From Parundibacterium terreum (GTDB taxonomy: Bacteria; Pseudomonadota; Gammaproteobacteria; Burkholderiales; Burkholderiaceae_D), in assembly GCF_014636315.1 (NCBI RefSeq), contig NZ_BMED01000008.1, forward strand, positions 180,579-244,578: a stretch of 64,000 nucleotides of DNA, written 5' to 3'. Below, piece after piece: positions 59,162 to 64,000 of the stretch. The position numbers and the translations under genes were made by a program. Position 1 is the stretch's first letter; each line of letters opens with the position of its first letter. A model generated the notes under the pieces. It was not told the origin of the DNA, ran no database searches, and saw only the letters and a list, made by a program, of their open reading frames with translations.

Positions 59162-60856
59162 ATGAATCATCCGGATACTCTCCATATAGAAGGCATGCTG
59201 CGCCGGGTGGAGGCGCAACCGGTGTTGTTTGCCCCAAAAATTTCGCGCCTGGCCCTGCAAAAACTGGACATTGCGGATGAGCCGCGGCAGTCGCTGCAGG
59301 TGAACGTCTGGCGTAACCACGCGATAGAGAACCTGCTTGGCCTGGCGCAGCCCTTCTTTGCCTATGGCAGAATCGCCGCCGGCTTCCATATCAGCGATTA
59401 CGATGACAGCCTGATGTTTGCCGGCCACCAGTCTGCCGATGTGGAGCTGTTATGGCTGGATAGCGAGCGCTACCTGGCTGCTTCTGCTGCCGCAGAGTGG
59501 CTGACGTGGCTGGAGGGAAGGGTGCGTGCCTTGCGCGCCATCAGCAAAGCGCCGATAGTCATTGCCAGCTGGATGGCTGTGCAAGCCGACGACATACATC
59601 CCCTGCAGGCGCTGGCGGATGCCGTGCCCGCGGTTTATTTCGCCGACCTTGCCGCCGTATGTGCGGAGGCTGGCGTGGCGTTGACGGATCAGCGCTCGGC
59701 GGCAGCGGCAGGCACGCCGCTGGCAAATGCTGCGCAGCCGCTGCTGGCCCGCAAGCTTGCTTGCCATTGGCTGCCGGCGGCAGCCTTGCCGCCGGTGAAA
59801 GCAATTGCTCTGGATTTGGACCATACCCTGCACGCAGGCGTGCTGGGCGAGGATGGAGTAGATGGCGTGCAATTGACAGCAGAGCATGCCAGCTTGCAGC
59901 AGATGCTGGCTGGCTTGCGTGAGCGCGGGATATTTCTCGCGCTGGTGTCGCGCAATGAAATGCAGGATGCCGAAGCCTTGTTTGCCCAGCGCAGCGACTA
60001 TCCATTGAAGTGGAGTGATTTTTCTGCGATCGAGGTTTCCTGGGACCCAAAGGCACAAGCCTTGTCCCGCGTTGCGCAGGCTTTGCGGATAGCGCCGGAT
60101 GCAATTCTGTTTGTCGATGATAATCCCGGCGAGCTTGCCAGCGTGGCGGCTGCGCTGGATGGCATCAAGACCGTGCATGCAGACGCCGCGCTGACCCGCC
60201 GCGCGATTGAATTTTATCCAGGCCTGTGGCGCTGGCGCGTGGATGTCAATGACGCCAAGCGCGTGCAGGATCTGCAAGCCAATGCCGAACGTATTGCACT
60301 GCAGGCCGATGCCGCCGATAGTTCGGCTTACTTCCGCAGTCTGCAAGTTGCGCTGGGCTTTAGCTATGACCCGCTTGAGCAATTGGCGCGGGTGGCGGAA
60401 TTATGCCGCAAGACCAACCAGTTCAATCTTGCGATGCGGCGTTTCACCGAAGCCGAGGTGGCCGACAGGATGGCGCTGCCTTCTGCATCGGTAGCCAGCA
60501 TCAGCATGAAGGACCGCTTATCCGACAGCGGCATGATAGGCCTGATCATTGCCGAGCGAGAGGGGAGCCGCTTGCGCATTGAGGAACTTTGCATCAGTTG
60601 CCGCGCGATGGGGCGCCAACTGGAAGATACGATGATATTGGGGGTGATCGCCGGCATGCCGCAGTTTGACGGATGCACGGAACTGGCCTTTGTCGTACGC
60701 CACGGCCCGCGCAACCAGCCCGCGCTGGAGTGGCTGGGCAAGTTGCTTGATATGCAAGAGGCGCCGGCAGAAGGGGAGCATCTGCTTCCTGCCGATATTC
60801 TGAGGCGCTTCGTGCCTGACAGCAGTGTGACGATAACAAAAGATAACAAAAAATAA
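59162..60856 (+). CDS. FkbH-like HAD-superfamily protein
   Basis: 564 residues from the ATG at 59162; the frame stays open upstream to 58982, but that part is not FkbH-like. An N-terminal SGNH-like region (about 1-200) precedes the FkbH HAD core: AIALDLDHTLHAGVLGEDG with the DxDxT nucleophile motif, then FLALVSRNEMQDAEALF, SWDPKAQALSRVAQAL and ILFVDDNPGE, and a C-terminal GNAT-like part (LRIEELCISCRAMGRQLEDT). FkbH proteins load glyceryl-type units from 1,3-bisphosphoglycerate onto an acyl carrier protein. The ACP gene lies 20 bp downstream, so they probably act together. Confidence 0.85.
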   Translation: MNHPDTLHIEGMLRRVEAQPVLFAPKISRLALQKLDIADEPRQSLQVNVWRNHAIENLLGLAQPFFAYGRIAAGFHISDYDDSLMFAGHQSADVELLWLDSERYLAASAAAEWLTWLEGRVRALRAISKAPIVIASWMAVQADDIHPLQALADAVPAVYFADLAAVCAEAGVALTDQRSAAAAGTPLANAAQPLLARKLACHWLPAAALPPVKAIALDLDHTLHAGVLGEDGVDGVQLTAEHASLQQMLAGLRERGIFLALVSRNEMQDAEALFAQRSDYPLKWSDFSAIEVSWDPKAQALSRVAQALRIAPDAILFVDDNPGELASVAAALDGIKTVHADAALTRRAIEFYPGLWRWRVDVNDAKRVQDLQANAERIALQADAADSSAYFRSLQVALGFSYDPLEQLARVAELCRKTNQFNLAMRRFTEAEVADRMALPSASVASISMKDRLSDSGMIGLIIAEREGSRLRIEELCISCRAMGRQLEDTMILGVIAGMPQFDGCTELAFVVRHGPRNQPALEWLGKLLDMQEAPAEGEHLLPADILRRFVPDSSVTITKDNKK

Positions 60857-60876
60857 CTAAAGGAAAGCAAGCCATA

Positions 60877-61119
60877 ATGAATCGCCAGGAAATTGAAGAC
60901 ATCGTGCTGGATACTGTCGCCACCATATTGAAGCGGCCACTGGACGCAGGCCTGAATTCCACCCGCAGCAGTATCGTCGAATGGGATTCGCTGAAGCATG
61001 TGGAAATTATGTTCGCGCTGGAAGATGAGCTGGGGACGGAATTTTCTGAGGAAGAGCTGGCGCAACTGGACAGCGTAATGAAGATCGTCGATGTGGTGGC
61101 AGCCCGGCAGGCGGCCTAG
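60877..61119 (+). CDS. Acyl carrier protein
   Basis: 80 residues. The phosphopantetheine attachment Ser is in VEWDSLKHVEIMFALEDEL, the usual DSL context, in a four-helix ACP fold; AAGGA lies upstream of the ATG. It follows the FkbH-like gene directly, so it probably receives a unit from it rather than serving fatty-acid synthesis. Sugar clusters with FkbH and ACP decorate surface glycans with acyl or glyceryl groups. Confidence 0.9.
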   Translation: MNRQEIEDIVLDTVATILKRPLDAGLNSTRSSIVEWDSLKHVEIMFALEDELGTEFSEEELAQLDSVMKIVDVVAARQAA

Positions 61120-61177
61120 ATCAGTATAGCCATCAGCAATGATGCGGAATATGCAGTGAAATTTTAATTGGATTTGC

Positions 61178-62473
61178 ATGGACGACTTATCGCCTTGTAT
61201 TGAAGCTACTGCTTTGCAGGATCAGACATCGGCATTGATTGATGCCGGACAGTACGATGATGCACTCAGATCGATTGCGGTCGGTGTCGGGTCTTTCTAT
61301 ACACGGCCGGACATTATCGGTTACTCCCTCTACCTGTTTGGTTACGACCGGCTGGTGCAGCGCCTGGGCGAGGCGATGCGCGATACCAGCGTGCCGGCGG
61401 AGACGGAAGCACGCGGGGGCTATCTGCTGATCCTCAGTGAGTTTTACAGCGCCGGCGGACATTCGCGCGTGGCGGAAGATCTGGTGAGCGTGCTGGGTGG
61501 AGCAGTGGTCGTGTTGACTGATATGTTCGGCTCTTACCAGAGCGGCCGTTTGAAAGTGGCCGACGCGCGAGCCCGCATGCCCAAGGCCATGGTGCATAGG
61601 CTGGAAGACCCCAGCTTTGCCGGTAAGGTACGCGAGTTGCAGGCGGTATTTAGTGCCGTAAGGCCGGAGCGTGTGTTGATCCTGGCGCACCATCCGGACC
61701 CCTTGCCGTATGTGGCGGCCGCGAGCCTGCCGCAATCGGTTCGCAAAGTGTTCTTCCATCACTGCGACCATCAGCCTTCGGTAGGCTGCACGCTGCCGGG
61801 TTATGAGCATGTGGACTTTACCGAGCATCTGCAAACCATCTGCGAAAAAAATCTTGGGCGGCCGGCGACCCATATGCCTTTGTATGTTGCTGACCGCGGC
61901 GTTAAAACCTTTAGCAGTCCCACCCTTGAAACCCTGACTGTCGTTTCATCCGGCTCATCCAACAAGTACAAGCGCGATGGTGTGCTGGCGTATCAGAACG
62001 TGGTTGCCGAGGTGCTGGGACTGATAGGTGGAAATTATTGGCATATAGGCCATCTGGATGATGCGTGGCTGGCCCTGATACGCGAATCGCTGAAAGCGCG
62101 CGGCATAGCCGAGAACAGGTTTTGTTATGTGGCGCATGTGCCGTCCTTGTGGGATAGCCTGAAACAGATAGACGGCCATGTGTTCCTGGGTTCGTTCCCG
62201 ATTCCGGGTGGGCGCGGTTCGATAGAGGCACAAGGTTGCGGCTACCCGGCTGTGTATTACGCCAATGATGACCGTGCTCCTTTGCTGCGGCATGCCGATA
62301 TTTTTGCCAACAAGGAATTGGGCTGGACCGACATCCCTGAGTTGCTCGCGGCACTGAAGACGGTCGCCGCCGACCATGCGGCGCAAACGGCGCAGGCGCG
62401 TGATTATTATGTGCGGCAATACAGCTACGATGTATTCGTCAGCCGCCTGAATCTCGCCCTGGGCAGGCATTGA
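61178..62473 (+). CDS. Putative glycosyltransferase, surface-glycan cluster
   Basis: 431 residues. GT-B-like features: SEFYSAGGHSRVAEDLVSVL in the N-terminal Rossmann half and a C-terminal half with TLTVVSSGSSNKYKR and GSFPIPGGRGSIEAQGCGYP, resembling the donor-binding end of GT-B enzymes. A TPR-like N-terminal 40 residues (IDAGQYDDALRSIAVGVGSF). No signal peptide. It lies between ACP and GNAT genes, so it likely assembles a modified sugar on LPS or flagellin. Specificity unknown. Confidence 0.7.
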   Translation: MDDLSPCIEATALQDQTSALIDAGQYDDALRSIAVGVGSFYTRPDIIGYSLYLFGYDRLVQRLGEAMRDTSVPAETEARGGYLLILSEFYSAGGHSRVAEDLVSVLGGAVVVLTDMFGSYQSGRLKVADARARMPKAMVHRLEDPSFAGKVRELQAVFSAVRPERVLILAHHPDPLPYVAAASLPQSVRKVFFHHCDHQPSVGCTLPGYEHVDFTEHLQTICEKNLGRPATHMPLYVADRGVKTFSSPTLETLTVVSSGSSNKYKRDGVLAYQNVVAEVLGLIGGNYWHIGHLDDAWLALIRESLKARGIAENRFCYVAHVPSLWDSLKQIDGHVFLGSFPIPGGRGSIEAQGCGYPAVYYANDDRAPLLRHADIFANKELGWTDIPELLAALKTVAADHAAQTAQARDYYVRQYSYDVFVSRLNLALGRH

Positions 62474-62528
62474 GCGCGCGCTTTGTGCGTGGTGGATGCA
62501 AGGCAGATAAAAATAATGGATAGACCTT

Positions 62529-63062
62529 ATGAAGAGTTTTGACAAGAAAGATGTAGTAAACGGCAGATCCATTTACTTGCGTGCGGCGACCAGCGAGGAT
62601 GCCGCCTTCGTGTTTGAAATGCGCAGTGATGAAATGAAGTCGCGCTACCTGAACAAGATACAGGGCACGATCGCGGATCAGGCCGCCTGGCTGGAAAAAT
62701 CCTATGCCGACCCTTACCAGTTTTATTTTGTCATCTGCTCGCTGGCGCATGAGCCTTTGGGTCTGGTGCGCCTATATGATCAGCAGGGCGACAGCTTTTG
62801 CTGGGGAAGCTGGTTGATCAAGCGAGGGGCGCCTTCTTCAACGGCGATTGAGTCGGCCTTGCTCGTATATCAATTTGCATTGGGACAAGGCTTTACGCAA
62901 AGCCATTTTGAGGTGAGTGCTGGCAATGACAGCGTGATCAACTTCCACCAGAAGTTTGGCGCTGTCGAGACGGGCAGGGAGGGGGAGGATATCCGTTTCA
63001 GGATAGAACTGCCGGCGATACAGCAATCAATGCAAAAATTCAGGAAATTTTTACCTGCCTAG
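62529..63062 (+). CDS. GNAT-family N-acetyltransferase
   Basis: 177 residues. The GNAT motif layout: SIYLRAATSEDAAFVFEMRS, then the beta4 strand FVICSLAHEPLGLVRLYDQQ, and near the end HFEVSAGNDSVINFHQKFGA, which corresponds to motif B (asparagine and FYxxxGF-like HQKFGAV). It uses acetyl-CoA. In this cluster the likely target is the amino group of a dideoxy aminosugar made by FdtA/FdtB. Confidence 0.87.
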   Translation: MKSFDKKDVVNGRSIYLRAATSEDAAFVFEMRSDEMKSRYLNKIQGTIADQAAWLEKSYADPYQFYFVICSLAHEPLGLVRLYDQQGDSFCWGSWLIKRGAPSSTAIESALLVYQFALGQGFTQSHFEVSAGNDSVINFHQKFGAVETGREGEDIRFRIELPAIQQSMQKFRKFLPA

Positions 63063-63256
63063 CCTGTTTGATCGGATAAAAGCAGGCTGCGAGCCTATTG
63101 CCGATTGAAAATTGCTTGTGCTACTCTCGCTTCCCGGGATTTCGGCATTGTTTTGGCGTTACCATACGCTGGAATCGCTGTTTCCCCTGCAATGACCAAG
63201 AGCAGCCTTAGATAAATAATAAAACTGGCTGAGTCCAACCCAGAAGAAAGAAGAAG

Positions 63257-63676
63257 ATGTCAGTAGAAGACTGCCGCCTGATAGAGCTGCCCAAGATCCA
63301 CGACCCGCGTGGCAATCTGACCTTCATGGAATCGAACAAGCACGTGCCGTTCGAGATCCAGCGCGTGTTCTACCTGTATGACGTGCCCACCGCCTCCGAC
63401 CGCGGCGCCCACGCCCACAAAAGCCTGCACCAGTTCCTGATCTGCCTGTCCGGCAGCTTTGACGTCGCCCTGGATGACGGCAAGAACAAACGCACTGTCC
63501 ACCTGAACCGCCCCTGGCAGGGTTTGCATGTGCCGCCGATGATCTGGGCCTCCGAAATCAACTTCGATGCCGGCTCGGTCTGTCTGGTGCTGGCCTCCGC
63601 CCCGTACGACGAATCCGACTATTATCGCAATTACAACGACTACCTGGCCGCCCTCGCGTCCTTACCCTCACCATGA
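63257..63676 (+). CDS. fdtA: dTDP-4-keto-6-deoxyhexose 3,4-ketoisomerase (FdtA-like)
   Basis: 139 residues, a compact cupin. Conserved SVEDCRLIELPKIHDPRGNL, FLYDVP-like RVFYLYDVPTASDRGAHAHK (two catalytic His region), LHQFLICLSGSFDVALDDGK and a C-terminal HVPPMIWASEINFDAGSVCL. FdtA/QdtA-type ketoisomerases convert dTDP-6-deoxy-D-xylo-4-hexulose to its 3-keto isomer, the step before transamination at C3. The stop overlaps the aminotransferase start (ATGA). Confidence 0.93.
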   Translation: MSVEDCRLIELPKIHDPRGNLTFMESNKHVPFEIQRVFYLYDVPTASDRGAHAHKSLHQFLICLSGSFDVALDDGKNKRTVHLNRPWQGLHVPPMIWASEINFDAGSVCLVLASAPYDESDYYRNYNDYLAALASLPSP

Positions 63677-64000
63677 GCACGACCATGAGCACCGCCGTCC
63701 CCTTTCTCGATATCCAGGCCTCCTACCGCGAACTCAAGAGAGAGATCGACAGCGCCGTCCAGCGCGTACTCGAATCCGGCTGGTACATCCTCGGCGGTGA
63801 AGTCGATGCCTTTGAGCAAGACTACGCCACTTACTGCGGCGTCCAGCACTGCGTCAGCGTTGCCAACGGCCTAGATGCGCTGCACCTGGCCCTGCGCGCG
63901 ATGGACGTCGGCCCCGGCGATGAAGTCATCGTCCCGTCCAATACCTATATCGCCACCTGGCTGGCCGTCAGCCAGTGCGGCGCCATCCCGGTTCCGGTTG
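63673..64000 (+). CDS. fdtB: DegT/DnrJ/EryC1/StrS aminotransferase (FdtB-like), 5' part
   Basis: The window ends after about 109 codons. MSTTMSTAVPFLDIQASYRE, then GWYILGGEVDAFEQDYATYC, VANGLDALHLALRAMDVGPG and DEVIVPSNTYIATWLAVSQC, is the N-terminal part of sugar 3-aminotransferases of the DegT/DnrJ/EryC1/StrS group; the PLP Lys lies beyond the window. It is coupled to fdtA by ATGA, so together they should make dTDP-3-amino-3,6-dideoxyhexose (Fuc3N or Qui3N). A second ATG at 63685 is an alternative start. Confidence 0.92.
   Translation, partial: MSTTMSTAVPFLDIQASYRELKREIDSAVQRVLESGWYILGGEVDAFEQDYATYCGVQHCVSVANGLDALHLALRAMDVGPGDEVIVPSNTYIATWLAVSQCGAIPVPV

Overview
The window looks like the chromosome of a motile betaproteobacterium, most likely Oxalobacteraceae (Herminiimonas/Janthinobacterium-like). 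The grounds are the housekeeping order spoT-rpoZ-gmk-yicC facing Ser/Thr kinase-PP2C-rph-rdgB-hemW, the flagellin/FlaG/FliD block, PEP-CTERM proteins and many cyclic-di-GMP enzymes. The genus is inferred from gene content and order; no search was run.

Layout. (1) 1-6.4 kb, mostly minus strand: start of fliD, flaG, flagellin with a visible sigma-28 promoter, a PEP-CTERM protein, a protein of unknown function and a TPR/SPINDLY O-GlcNAc-transferase-like enzyme, probably acting on flagellin. (2) 6.7-15.7 kb, minus strand: a type I secretion operon, HlyB-like ABC transporter, HlyD-like adaptor and a 1704-residue secreted protein built from octapeptides nested in 57/82-residue blocks and in a 1080-bp tandem repeat. 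(3) 16-32 kb: diguanylate cyclase, NarL-type regulator, greB, spoT, rpoZ, gmk, yicC, then the kinase/phosphatase-rph-rdgB-hemW run and two further c-di-GMP-type proteins. (4) 32.4-47.8 kb: a roughly 15.4-kb prophage remnant in tRNA-Ser(UGA), bounded by 59-bp direct repeats. It keeps an integrase module, a sliding-clamp-like protein, tail-end structural genes, a complete lysis cassette and umuDC under a LexA box, and it carries several cargo genes. Terminase, portal, capsid and tape-measure genes are not visible. (5) 48-58.6 kb: OmpR-type regulator, a large sensory GGDEF/EAL protein, small envelope proteins, a VOC protein, a second PEP-CTERM protein, a patatin-like lipoprotein and an NlpC/P60 hydrolase. 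(6) 59-64 kb: a surface-sugar cluster (FkbH-like, acyl carrier protein, glycosyltransferase-like, GNAT, FdtA, FdtB start), running off the end.

How the parts may work together (inference): four c-di-GMP proteins lie near flagellar genes and a secreted giant surface protein, the usual setting for motility-to-attachment control. The 3'-end sugar cluster and the OGT-like enzyme may both decorate flagellin or LPS.

The best candidate for an undescribed system is the three-gene cassette at 32753-35143, between the left attachment site and the integrase: a GHKL-type ATPase, an overlapping DUF4325/STAS-like small protein and an overlapping membrane-anchored protein. Its position and architecture suit a phage-carried defence or conflict module. 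Other cargo candidates are the 473-residue membrane/coiled-coil protein beside the lysis genes, the two-gene envelope cassette at 46444-47420 and a 42-residue Cys-rich ORF at the right border.
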